Positions 26,529 to 35,069 of a stretch of DNA of 64,000 bases are shown piece after piece (position 1 is the first letter of the stretch; the number at the start of each line of letters is the position of its first letter). The notes beneath the pieces are model-generated. The model saw only the letters and a program-made list of their open reading frames with translations, was not told the origin of the DNA and did not search any database. The DNA is taken from the NCBI RefSeq assembly GCF_000284595.1, contig NC_017671.1, positions 3,939,001 to 4,003,000 on the forward strand, in the 5' to 3' direction. A program made the translations under genes and the position numbers. Origin of the DNA: Stenotrophomonas maltophilia D457. Its GTDB lineage: Bacteria; Pseudomonadota; Gammaproteobacteria; Xanthomonadales; Xanthomonadaceae.

Positions 26529-29171
26529 ATGTACTGGCTCAGCCGCCACCGGATGCTGTTGCTGACCCTGCTGGTGATGGTCGGCGGTACCGTGCTGTGC
26601 GCGGTCGCCGCCGGTCATTACGCCTGGCGGCGCGCGCTCGGCGAGGAAAGCAGCCAGGTGCAACGCCAGCTGCAGCTGTATGGCCAGGGCCTGCAACAGC
26701 GCATCGACCGCTTCGGCACCTTGCCGCAGGTGCTGGCACTTGACCCGGATCTGCTGCATGCACTGCGCGTGCCGCCCTCGCCCAGCGAACGGCAGCGGCT
26801 GAACCTCAAGCTGCAACGCGCCAACGAAGTCACCCGTGCCTCGACCCTGACCCTGGTCGGCCACGACGGTGTGGCGGTGGCGGCCAGCAACTGGGACCAG
26901 CCGACCACCAACGTCGGCGAGAACTACAGCTACCGCCCCTACTACCGCCAGGCGCTGGCGCAGGGCCGTGGCCGCTTCTACGGCATCGGCATGACCACCG
27001 GCGTGCCCGGCTATTACCTTTCGCAGGCCATCGAAGAAGACGGCAAGCGGCTGGGCGTGGTGGTGATCAAGGTCGAGTTGTCCGCGCTGGAACAGGAATG
27101 GCTGAGCAGCCCGGACGTGGTGCTGGCCAGCGACGACCACGACGTGGTGTTCCTGGCCAACCGGGACAGCTGGCGCTACCGGCTGCTGCGCCCGCTGGGA
27201 GCCGATGAGCGCCGCGAGATGCTGGACGCCCGCCAGTACGCCGACCGCGCATTGCAGCCCCTGCGCGCACGCACCGAAGACGTGCTGGCCGATGGCGGCC
27301 GCATGGTGCGCCTGCTGGATCCGGCGCTGCCGCAGCCGATGCTGTGGCAGAGCCTGCCGCTGCCCGCCGAAGGCTGGAACCTGCACCTGCTGCACGATGC
27401 CAGTGCCGCCACCGGCGCCGGCCGCGCCGCAGCACTCACCGGTGGCGCTGCATGGCTGGCGCTGGGCTTCCTGGTGCTGTTCGTGCAGCAGCGCCGGCGA
27501 CTGGCCAAGCATCGCCTGCGCAGCCGCCGCGAGCTGGAAACCCTGCTCAAGCAGCATGCACAGGAACTGCGTACCGCGCAGGATGGCCTGCTGCAGGCCG
27601 CCACCGATGCCGACAGCGGCCTCAGCCGCAGCCTCGAACACCTGCCGCAGGGCGTGGTGGTGATCGACCGCGAACTGCGCCTGGTCGCGTGGAATTCGCG
27701 CTATCTGGAACTGTTCCGTTTCCCGCAGGACCTGGTTCGCGTCGGCCGGCCGATCGAGGAACTGTTCCGCTTCAACGCACGCCGTGGCCTGCTTGGTCCG
27801 GGCCCGGTCGATGAAGCCATCGAGCGTCGCCTGAACCACCTGCGCAGCGGCCGCCCGCACATGCGCGAGAGCGAAAAAGACGATGGCACCGTGCTGGAAA
27901 TCCGCGGCAACCCGCTGCCCGACGGCGGCTTCGTCACCAGCTATGCCGACATCACCAGCTACAAGAACGCCGCGCGCGAACTGCGCTCGCTGGCCGATGC
28001 GCTGGAACACCGCATCGCCGAGCGCACCCATGACCTGGAAGAAGCACGCCGCGAAGCCGAGCAGGCCAACCGCTACAAGACGCGATTCGTCGCCTCGGCC
28101 GTGCACGACCTGCTGCAGCCGCTCAACGCGGCGCGCATGTTCGTCTCGGTGCTGCGCGGCAAGCTGGGCGACCCGGCGCAGCAGCAGACTGCGGACCACA
28201 TCGATGCTGCGCTGGCCGCGCAGGATGCGATCCTCAACAGTCTGCTGGATATCGCGCGCCTGGAATCCGGCAGCCTGCCGACCCGAGTGCAGGCGTTCCG
28301 GCTCGGGCCTTTGCTGCAGACGCTGGCGCGCGAATTCGGCATCGCCGCACAGTCGCGTGGCCTGGTGGTCGACTGGGTCGATACCGATGCGGTAGTGGTC
28401 AGCGATGAAGCCCTGCTGCGCCGAATCCTGCAGAACTTCCTGTCCAACGCGCTGCGCTACAGCGAACGCGGCCGCGTGCTGCTCGGCTGCCGTCGCCGTG
28501 AAGGCATGCTGTGGATCGAGGTGCACGACCAGGGCCCCGGCATTCCCGACGCATTGCAGGGCGAGATCTTCGAGGAGTTCCGCCGCCTGCACGACGGCCA
28601 GCAGCGCGGCGCCGGCCTTGGCCTGGCCATCGTCGATCGCATCGGCCGCCTGCTTGGGCATCCGATCCGGCTGCGCTCGCAGCTGGGCCAGGGCAGCGTG
28701 TTCGCGGTGGGCGTGCCGTTCGGCGAAGCCAGCGCGATTCCCGCTACTGCTCCTGTGCCGGTGCTGGTGCAGGAACCGGCAGCGGACAACCCGCTTCGCG
28801 GTCGCCGGGTGTGGGTGATCGACGACGATCCGCACGTGTGCGCGGCCAGCCGCGCGCTGCTGGAGCGCTGGGGCTGCGAGGTGGCGCTGGCCGATGGCCC
28901 ACAGGCGGCGCTGCAGCTGGCAGCAACAGGCGCAGTACCGGAGCTGGTGCTGCTGGATGTGCGCATGGGCGATCACCATGGGCCGGTGCTGTACGAGACA
29001 TTGGCCGAATTGTGGCAGGCCCGCCCGCCGGTAGTGCTGGTTACTGCCGAGCGCGATGCGGGATTGCGTGAGATGGCCGCCGAACGCGGCTGGGGGATGA
29101 TGGCCAAGCCGGTGAAGCCGCCGGCGCTGCGGGCACTGATGAGTCAGTTGCTGATCCGCCATCGCGGGTAG
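26529..29171 (+). CDS. Hybrid sensor histidine kinase with DctB-like periplasmic domain
   Basis: An 880-residue inner-membrane kinase. TM1 is at about residues 9-30 and TM2 at about 300-320. The periplasmic part between them has the DctB-type double-Cache landmarks AASNWDQPTTNVGENYSYRPYY (core ASNW and RPYY) and RFYGIGMTTGVPGYYLS. It is followed by a PAS domain (from about 364), a HisKA domain with the phospho-acceptor His526 in VHDLLQPLNAAR, an ATPase domain (N-box near 637, GAGLGLAI near 695) and a C-terminal receiver with Asp810. It starts 66 bp after the porin. The likely partner is the convergent LuxR-type regulator at 29809-30459. Its TAG stop lies in a GTAG repeat head. Confidence 0.88.
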   Translation: MYWLSRHRMLLLTLLVMVGGTVLCAVAAGHYAWRRALGEESSQVQRQLQLYGQGLQQRIDRFGTLPQVLALDPDLLHALRVPPSPSERQRLNLKLQRANEVTRASTLTLVGHDGVAVAASNWDQPTTNVGENYSYRPYYRQALAQGRGRFYGIGMTTGVPGYYLSQAIEEDGKRLGVVVIKVELSALEQEWLSSPDVVLASDDHDVVFLANRDSWRYRLLRPLGADERREMLDARQYADRALQPLRARTEDVLADGGRMVRLLDPALPQPMLWQSLPLPAEGWNLHLLHDASAATGAGRAAALTGGAAWLALGFLVLFVQQRRRLAKHRLRSRRELETLLKQHAQELRTAQDGLLQAATDADSGLSRSLEHLPQGVVVIDRELRLVAWNSRYLELFRFPQDLVRVGRPIEELFRFNARRGLLGPGPVDEAIERRLNHLRSGRPHMRESEKDDGTVLEIRGNPLPDGGFVTSYADITSYKNAARELRSLADALEHRIAERTHDLEEARREAEQANRYKTRFVASAVHDLLQPLNAARMFVSVLRGKLGDPAQQQTADHIDAALAAQDAILNSLLDIARLESGSLPTRVQAFRLGPLLQTLAREFGIAAQSRGLVVDWVDTDAVVVSDEALLRRILQNFLSNALRYSERGRVLLGCRRREGMLWIEVHDQGPGIPDALQGEIFEEFRRLHDGQQRGAGLGLAIVDRIGRLLGHPIRLRSQLGQGSVFAVGVPFGEASAIPATAPVPVLVQEPAADNPLRGRRVWVIDDDPHVCAASRALLERWGCEVALADGPQAALQLAATGAVPELVLLDVRMGDHHGPVLYETLAELWQARPPVVLVTAERDAGLREMAAERGWGMMAKPVKPPALRALMSQLLIRHRG

Positions 29172-29812
29172 TTTCCAGCCAACGGCGCAGCCCCTCGTGG
29201 GTGGTGTCTGGGTGGTCGCGGAAAGCAGAAGCCGCGGGTGGGCCGGTCGGGTTGGGTACGCGGGGGACGCCGTGAATCCGTCCCTGGAGGCTTGGCAGCC
29301 GCTTGCTCGTGTGCGCTGTCCTGCGCACACGGCAAGACCCGGGTTGGGCGTCCTGCCCAACCCGCCCGAGGCATGCCTCGGGCCCATGCGGCTGACACCC
29401 CCGCGCACCCAACCCGACCGGCGTCCGACAGATTTCGGTGGCCTGCACCCACGGAGAAGAAAATAAGATCAAAAGCGGGTCGCGCGCTGCGCTTGCTCGT
29501 GTAGAGCCGAGCCCATGCTCGGCTTCACGGACCGGCCAGAAAGCAGCCGAGCGTGGGCTCGGCTCTACAAAAAGCGGCCTGTCAGGCTGCCTTTGCTTTT
29601 GATCTTCTTTTCTCTTCCGTGGGTGGATGCGCACGGAACCTGTCCGTGGCCGGGCAGGTGGGCTGCGCAGGGGCGTGAGCCGCATGGATGCGGCGACCGA
29701 GCTTACATGGATGTACTTGCAGCGGCCCCTGTGCAGTCCACCTGCCCGGCCTCACCCATGAACTGCTCTACGTGTCCACCCACGAGGGGCTGCGCCGTTG
29801 GCTGGAAACTAC
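29168..29812. repeat. Nested palindromic locus between the kinase and the LuxR-type regulator
   Basis: A perfect 37-bp inverted repeat (29168-29204 and 29776-29812, each with a GTAG outer end) brackets about 570 bp without any plausible gene. Inside it lie further inverted pairs: 29242-29266 with 29398-29422 (24 of 25 match), 29445-29476 with 29595-29626 (imperfect), and a SMAG pair 29501-29524 with 29545-29568. Each outer arm contains the TAG stop of the adjoining convergent gene. The origin is unknown; a composite of REP-like elements is the simplest reading. Confidence 0.8.
29302..29386 (+). repeat. Triple-hairpin module, copy 1
   Basis: Three hairpins follow one another: CGTGTGCGC/GCGCACACG (29308-29331, extended by CTTGC/GCAAG), GGGTTGGGC/GCCCAACCC (29341-29363) and the perfect palindrome CCCGAGGCATGCCTCGGG (29365-29382). 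Almost the same sequence occurs in the opposite orientation at 40023-40107. No reading frame is conserved in it. Confidence 0.75.
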
Positions 29813-30459
29813 AGCCCGATGCCGGCGTCGCCCTCGGGCTCCAGCGCCTTCACCAGCACCGCCGCCTGTGTGCGGCTGTGGCACTCGAGCTTCTTCAGGA
29901 TGGCGGTGACGTGCACCTTCACCGTGTTCTCGGCCAGCCCCAGGGTGTAGGCGATCTGCTTGTTGAGCAGGCCATCGGCCAGGCAGAGCAGCACGCGGAA
30001 CTGCTGCGGGGTCAGCTGGGCCAGGCGGCTGGCCAGTAGTGCATCGGCCTCGGAACGCTCGGCGGCCATCGCCGGGAACCACAGGCCGCCATCGAGTACT
30101 GCCTGCACGGCCTCCCCGATGGTCTCGGCCGGCGCGGACTTCGGGATGAAACCGGCGGCGCCGAACTGCTGGGCACGGCGGATCACCCGCGGATGGTCGT
30201 TGGAGGAAAGGATCACCACCGGGATGTCCGGATGCGAGCCGCGCACGTGCAGCAGCGCGGAAAAACCGTGCGCGCCGGGCATGGTCAGGTCGAGCAGCAC
30301 CAGGTCCACGTCCGGCTGTGCGTCGAGCGCCTCGGCCAGCGCATCGGCACTGGCCACCTCGCGCACCTGCGCCAGCGGCAGGCTCTGCCGCAAGGACTGC
30401 ACCACCGCCGAACGCAGCAGCGGGTGGTCGTCGGCGATCAGGATGGTGTATTCGCTCAT
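29809..30459 (-). CDS. LuxR/NarL-family response regulator
   Basis: A 216-residue two-component regulator. The receiver domain has the acidic pair in ADDHP and phospho-acceptor Asp57 in LLDLTMPG, and the C-terminal LuxR helix-turn-helix (from about residue 150) has LTPQQFRVLLCLADGLLNKQIAYTLGL and ENTVKVHV. The start at 30459 is the first Met that begins the receiver fold. It resembles the AgmR/ErdR group that works with hybrid kinases lacking their own output. It is convergent with the DctB-like hybrid kinase and lies only 28 bp behind the binding-protein gene of the TctDE operon, so it may be transcribed with that operon. Its stop codon TAG lies in an inverted-repeat arm. Confidence 0.9.
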   Translation of the reverse strand: MSEYTILIADDHPLLRSAVVQSLRQSLPLAQVREVASADALAEALDAQPDVDLVLLDLTMPGAHGFSALLHVRGSHPDIPVVILSSNDHPRVIRRAQQFGAAGFIPKSAPAETIGEAVQAVLDGGLWFPAMAAERSEADALLASRLAQLTPQQFRVLLCLADGLLNKQIAYTLGLAENTVKVHVTAILKKLECHSRTQAAVLVKALEPEGDAGIGL

Positions 30460-30487
30460 GCCGCCATTGTACGGGCAGGCCGGAGCC

Positions 30488-31543
30488 TCAGCGCCCCGCC
30501 GGCTCGACGCTGCTGCGCCAGGCATCGAGGAACTGGCGGCGCTTGAGCGCATCCAGGTACACCAGCAGGCCCGGGCCGAGCTGGATCGGACGCCGGCTGC
30601 GGCCGGGCGCATCGTCGCCACGTGCGTTGCCGGTCACGATCGGCATCAGCCGCGCCTCGCGCGACAGCACCTGCTGGCCACGGGGCGACAGCAGGTAGTC
30701 GAGGAAGCGCCGCGCTTCTTCCGGGTGTGGGCCGGTACGCGGAATCACCGCGGTGCGCAGCACCACCAGCGTGTAGTCCTCAGGCTCGACGATGGCCAGT
30801 GGCGCGCCGGCATCCACCCGTGCCTGCGCGTAGGAACCAAGCACGTTGTAGACCAGCGACAGCTCGCCGCTGGCCACCTTGTCCAGCAGCACGCCGGTGC
30901 GCTCTTCGCGCACTACGTCGTTGTCGCCGAGCGCCCCCAGCAGCGCGCCGGCGATGCTGCCGCGCTGCGCATCCTGGGTTGCCAGCAGGTAGCCGACACT
31001 GCTGCGCTCGATGTCATAGGTGCCGACCCTGCCGCGCAGCGGTGCACCTTCGGCACGCAGCCGGTCCAGCAGCTGGCGGCGCGTGTGCGGCACCTTTGCC
31101 GAAGGCATTGCGCGGGTGTTGTAGACCATCACCACCGGCTCGTAGCTGATGCCGAAGGCCTCGTTGCGCCACTGCGCCCAGGCTGGCAGCGCAGCGGTCA
31201 GCGCCGAGCGATGTGGCAGCGCGTGGCCATCGTTGACCAGCTTGGTCTGCAGGTCCATGCCGCTGGAGATCAGCAGGTCCGGCGATGCCGGTCCACCGCG
31301 GTCGTGCAGGTAACGCGCGTACAGGTCCTGGGTGATGATGTCCTCGTACACCACCTCGGTGCCCGGGTGCAGCCGCTGGTAATCGGCAATCACCACCGCG
31401 AACACTTCGATGTCGGTAGTGCCGTGAATGCGCAGCTGCGCGGTGGCCGCCCCCTGTGCGGGAAAACGACGCACATCGCCGGGCGCGGCCAGCACCGGCA
31501 GGGCCAGCAGCAGGGCAACGGCCGTGGCAAACAGGCGGATCAT
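30488..31543 (-). CDS. Periplasmic ABC-type substrate-binding protein without permease partners
   Basis: A 351-residue extracellular solute-binding protein of the type found with ferric iron, spermidine or phosphonate ABC importers (family 1/AfuA-like). It has a 19-residue signal peptide ending VLAA, and the bilobed fold is suggested by RIHGTTDIEVFAVVIADYQ near the start and the hinge region EAFGISYEPVVMVYNTRAM. No ABC permease or ATPase gene is adjacent; it overlaps the tctE stop by 4 bp (ATGA) instead. The coupling suggests that it serves as a ligand-sensing partner of TctE rather than as part of an importer, but that is inference. Confidence 0.82.
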   Translation of the reverse strand: MIRLFATAVALLLALPVLAAPGDVRRFPAQGAATAQLRIHGTTDIEVFAVVIADYQRLHPGTEVVYEDIITQDLYARYLHDRGGPASPDLLISSGMDLQTKLVNDGHALPHRSALTAALPAWAQWRNEAFGISYEPVVMVYNTRAMPSAKVPHTRRQLLDRLRAEGAPLRGRVGTYDIERSSVGYLLATQDAQRGSIAGALLGALGDNDVVREERTGVLLDKVASGELSLVYNVLGSYAQARVDAGAPLAIVEPEDYTLVVLRTAVIPRTGPHPEEARRFLDYLLSPRGQQVLSREARLMPIVTGNARGDDAPGRSRRPIQLGPGLLVYLDALKRRQFLDAWRSSVEPAGR

Positions 31544-32931
31544 GGACTGCTCCGTGGCAGGCGGATGGTGGCGATCAGCCCGCCCTGCGGGCGGTTGCTG
31601 AGGTCGATGCGGCCGCCGTGGCTGTCGACCACCCGCTTGACGATGGCCAGGCCCAGCCCGGCACCGCCGGATGGCGCGCCTTCGCCACGCGCGAAGCGCT
31701 CGAATACGCGTTCGGCATCGGCAGCCGCGATGCCTGCGCCATGGTCGGCGATGGTCAGCACGGCCTGCCCGCTTTCCACGGTCAGCGCGATCTGCAACGG
31801 GCCGTCGCCGCCGTACTTCAACGCGTTGTCGACCAGGTTCTTGATTGCCTCGCGCAGCAGCAGCGCGTCGCCATGCACCTGCACCGGCTCGGCAGTCATC
31901 GCCAGTTGCACGCGCGGTGCCGGGCTTGCCTGCGGCAGTGCTTCATGCAACGCCTGGTGCACGGTCTCGGCCAGATCCACCGCCGCAAAGCGCTGCAGGT
32001 GCGAACGATGGATCACGCTGGCATCGCTGAGCAGCTGGTTGAGCAGCCGGCTCATATGCGTGGCGTTGCGCTCGATCGCCTGCAGGCTGCGTCGCATGTC
32101 CTCCGGATCGTCATCATCCAGCGCCAACTGCGCCTGAGCTCGCAATGCCGCCAGTGGCGTGCGCATCTGGTGTGCGGCCTCGGCCATGAACGCGCGCAGT
32201 GTCTCGTTGCTGCTGGACAGGCGTTCCATGAAGCGGTTCAACGCGGCCACCATCTGGTCCATCTCGCGTGGCACGCGGGCATCGAGCGGCTTCAGGTCGG
32301 ACGGCTCGCGGCGCGACAGCTCGCGCTCCACCCGCACCAGCGGCCGGAACGCACGATGCACGCCGAACGCCACCAGCGCCAGCAGCAGCCCGGACAACAC
32401 ACCGATCGCCAGCAATGCACGATTGACCATGTCCTGCGCAACGGCTTCGCGCGCGCGCCGGGTCTGGCCCACCTGCACCTGCACCTCGCCCTGTGCCGAG
32501 GCCGCGGCGAAACTGCGGCCGACCACCACGAAGCGCACGGTTTCGCCGCTGTAGGGGGCGTCGAACAGCTGCGGCTGGGTACCGGGCCTGCGCGGCGGTG
32601 TCGGCAGATCACCGTAGCCGGTGATCAGCGTGCCGCGGCTGTCGGCCACCCGGTAGAACACGCGGTCCTCCGGCGCCATCGCCAGCAGGTCCAGCGCCGC
32701 ATAGGGCAGATCGACCTGCCACTGGCCGTCGACCAGGGCCACCGAATCGGCGATGGACAGCGCCGAGGACACCAGCAGGTGATCGTAGGATCGGTTGGCG
32801 GCGCGCTGGCCGTAATCGCGTGCGGCGAACAGCAGGGCCACCGCGAACACCGCCAGCAGCACGCCGAGGTAGAGCAGCAGCGTGCGCCGCAGCGAACCCG
32901 GCGCCGCAGTCGCAGCACGCGTGTCAGCCAT
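31540..32931 (-). CDS. tctE: TctE-type sensor histidine kinase
   Basis: A 463-residue inner-membrane kinase. TM1 (about 17-38), a periplasmic TctE-like sensor domain of about 130 residues, TM2 (about 165-187) and a HAMP-like linker precede the HisKA domain with phospho-acceptor His254 in AEAAHQMRTPLAALRAQ. The ATPase domain has the N-box NLVDNALKYG and GAGLGLAIV. The ATG at 32931 overlaps the tctD stop by 8 bp. TctDE systems control tricarboxylate (citrate) uptake; the CitMHS transporter and porin in the divergent operon fit that role. Confidence 0.9.
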   Translation of the reverse strand: MADTRAATAAPGSLRRTLLLYLGVLLAVFAVALLFAARDYGQRAANRSYDHLLVSSALSIADSVALVDGQWQVDLPYAALDLLAMAPEDRVFYRVADSRGTLITGYGDLPTPPRRPGTQPQLFDAPYSGETVRFVVVGRSFAAASAQGEVQVQVGQTRRAREAVAQDMVNRALLAIGVLSGLLLALVAFGVHRAFRPLVRVERELSRREPSDLKPLDARVPREMDQMVAALNRFMERLSSSNETLRAFMAEAAHQMRTPLAALRAQAQLALDDDDPEDMRRSLQAIERNATHMSRLLNQLLSDASVIHRSHLQRFAAVDLAETVHQALHEALPQASPAPRVQLAMTAEPVQVHGDALLLREAIKNLVDNALKYGGDGPLQIALTVESGQAVLTIADHGAGIAAADAERVFERFARGEGAPSGGAGLGLAIVKRVVDSHGGRIDLSNRPQGGLIATIRLPRSSP

Positions 32932-33613
32932 CGGCGTCGGCATGGGTATCGCTGGCTTCCAGCAGGTAACCGACGCCACGCACCGTGGTGATGCGCAGCG
33001 GCGCGCCCGCCAGCTTCTTTCTCAGGCGACCAACGTACAACTCGATGGCATTCGGGCCCGCTTCGTCATCGAAACCAAACAGGCCGTTGCCGATCTCGTC
33101 CTTGCCGACCACCTGGCCAAGACGGCCGACCAGGATCTCCAGCAGGCGGTACTCGCGGTTGGGCAGTTCGATCGGCTCCCCGTCGAGGCTGACCCGGTGC
33201 GCCGCGTTGTCGAACTGGAAGCCGCCAATCTGCACCACTTCGCTGGCCTGGCCGCGCGCACGCCGCAGCAGCACGCGGCAGCGCGCTTCGAACTCGCGGA
33301 AATCAAACGGCTTGCCCAGGTAGTCGTCGGCCCCCACATCCAGCGCCTGCACGCGATCTTCGATGCCGTCACGCGCGGTCAGCATCAGCACCGGCGTGCT
33401 GTCACCGCGCTCGCGCATGCCGGCCAGCACGCGCAGGCCATCGAGCTTGGGCAGGCCGATGTCCAGCACCACCAGGTCGAAGCTCTGGTAGCGCAGCACG
33501 CTGGCAGCGGCCAGGCCATCGGCCTGCCAGTCCACGGCGTGCCCGCTGCGGCGCATCCGGCGGATGATCGCATCGGCCAGATCCGGATTGTCTTCGACCA
33601 GCAGCAGGCGCAT
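32924..33613 (-). CDS. tctD: TctD-type OmpR-family response regulator
   Basis: A 229-residue regulator. The receiver domain has acidic residues in LVEDNPD, phospho-acceptor Asp51 in VVLDIGLPK and the conserved Lys in GKPFDF, followed by a winged-helix OmpR domain (PNREYRLLEILVGRLGQVV, then ELYVGRLRKKL and TVRGVGYLL). The ATG at 33613 starts exactly at the receiver fold. It is the first gene of the tctD-tctE-binding-protein operon and diverges from the porin-CitMHS-SDR operon across a 208 bp gap that holds a 13-bp stem-loop. Regulation of that operon is the likely function. Confidence 0.93.
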   Translation of the reverse strand: MRLLLVEDNPDLADAIIRRMRRSGHAVDWQADGLAAASVLRYQSFDLVVLDIGLPKLDGLRVLAGMRERGDSTPVLMLTARDGIEDRVQALDVGADDYLGKPFDFREFEARCRVLLRRARGQASEVVQIGGFQFDNAAHRVSLDGEPIELPNREYRLLEILVGRLGQVVGKDEIGNGLFGFDDEAGPNAIELYVGRLRKKLAGAPLRITTVRGVGYLLEASDTHADADG

Positions 33614-33657
33614 GGGCACTCGGGTGGGAGGGGAACCGAATGCTACCGCATGCCGCC

Positions 33658-33692
33658 GCTGGGCTCGCCGGGCGCGGCACGGCGAGCCCAGC
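33658..33692. promoter_or_regulatory. 13-bp stem-loop in the tctD/porin divergent promoter
   Basis: A perfect 13-bp inverted repeat (GCTGGGCTCGCCG and its complement) with a nine-base loop. It has no T-run, so it is not a standard terminator. It may be a regulator site, a REP remnant or an mRNA leader structure of tctD. Confidence 0.5.
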
Positions 33693-33821
33693 CGCCTGTG
33701 CTTTTCGCTGCACCGCACAATCCGTTGACAGGACGATGACAGCTTGCCCGACCCAGACTGCGGCCGCGCACCGTCCGGTGCCCACGATTGCCGCGCGCCT
33801 GGCGCGCACCTGGGAGGGTTT

Positions 33822-34997
33822 GTGGAATTCACGTTTGCCTGGCGGCGTCCTGCCGCCATGATGGCGCTGGCTGCGCTGTCGGTGCCGGCCTTCGCCGCCG
33901 AAGACGACCGTCCGGTCACCGCCACCCTGGGTGGCCGCCTGCACCTGGACTTCGCCACCTTCGACAACGACAACCGCGGAACGCCGAACAAGGATGACAC
34001 CGAGATCCGCCGTGCATGGGTCGATGTGTCTGGCAAGTTCTTCGTGGTCGACTACAAGCTGGAAGCCGACTTCTCCGGCGACCGCGTCGAGGCCAAGGAT
34101 GTCTACCTGGCCCGCAGCTTCGGCAAGGCGGGCAAGCTGACCGTGGGCCAGTTCAAGCAGTATTTCTCGCTGGATGACCGTACCAGCTCCAACTACGGCA
34201 GCTTCCTGGAGCGCGGCAACGCCGGCACCACGCTGGCGCCGCTGTACCGCCTGGGTGCGTCCTGGCAGGCCAACCCGGGCGACTTCACCTGGGCGGCCAG
34301 CCTCTACAGCCTGGAGAGCATCGACGCCTGGCAGGTGAAGGGTCGCGCGGCGGGTGGTCGCATCACCTGGGCGCCCTCGCCCAGCGACGGCGACGTGCTG
34401 CACCTGGGCCTGTCGCTGGCCCGCGAGGCGTACGACAACCCCGGCGCCAATGGCGTGCCCGGCCTGCGCATCCGCCCGCGCCCGGCCGGCCACCTGTCCG
34501 ACGAGAGCCGCCTGACCCTGGTCGACTTCTCCGCCGGCCGCGATACCGACGTCAACAAGTGGTCGCTGGAATACGCGCAGGTGCGCGGCCCGCTGTCGTG
34601 GCAGGGCGAGTTCAGTGGCGCCACCTTCGATGACGGCGCCCAGCGCGGCGACGTGATGGCCGCCTACGGCATGCTCAGCTGGTTCGTCACCGGCGAAAGC
34701 CGCGCCTATGACCGCAAGACCGGACGCTTCGCGCGGGTGAAGGACATCCGGCACAAGGCCGGTGCATTCGAAGTGGCGCTGCGCTACGACCAGATGTGGG
34801 GCGCGCAGCACCTTGATGGCGCGCCGGACCTGCGCCGCGGCAGCACCGAAGCCTGGACGCTGGGCGGCAACTGGTACCTGCGCGACAACCTGCGCTTCAT
34901 GCTCAACGTGATCGAAAGCCGCAACCGCGACCGCCTGGCCGGGGTCACGGTGGACCGCACCCGCGCGGTCACCGGCCGCCTGCAGTACGACTTCTAG
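33822..34997 (+). CDS. OprO/OprP-type outer-membrane porin of the citrate block
   Basis: A 391-residue porin. The start is a GTG at 33822 with a purine-rich ribosome-binding site (GGGAGG at 33812-33817); it gives a normal signal peptide of about 26 residues ending AFAA. The mature part is a beta-barrel of the phosphate-selective porin O/P type, with the typical EADFSGDRVEAKDVYLARSF (core DFSG, AKDVYL) and GQFKQYFSLDD strands, and a final residue Phe (RLQYDF). It is the first gene of a transcript with the CitMHS transporter 72 bp further on, so it probably lets citrate or a citrate complex cross the outer membrane. Confidence 0.87.
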   Translation: MEFTFAWRRPAAMMALAALSVPAFAAEDDRPVTATLGGRLHLDFATFDNDNRGTPNKDDTEIRRAWVDVSGKFFVVDYKLEADFSGDRVEAKDVYLARSFGKAGKLTVGQFKQYFSLDDRTSSNYGSFLERGNAGTTLAPLYRLGASWQANPGDFTWAASLYSLESIDAWQVKGRAAGGRITWAPSPSDGDVLHLGLSLAREAYDNPGANGVPGLRIRPRPAGHLSDESRLTLVDFSAGRDTDVNKWSLEYAQVRGPLSWQGEFSGATFDDGAQRGDVMAAYGMLSWFVTGESRAYDRKTGRFARVKDIRHKAGAFEVALRYDQMWGAQHLDGAPDLRRGSTEAWTLGGNWYLRDNLRFMLNVIESRNRDRLAGVTVDRTRAVTGRLQYDF

Positions 34998-35069
34998 GCC
35001 TGCCATTCCGGGCGCGCGGCGCCCGGCCCCTTCCACTCCCCACGTCCTGTTTTCGCAAGGAGTCCGCAG

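Noticed and set aside
25155-29408. 1417-codon open frame on the minus strand opposite the porin and hybrid kinase
   Set aside because: It runs across two well-supported genes of different families, has no domain, and its composition is that of an antisense shadow.
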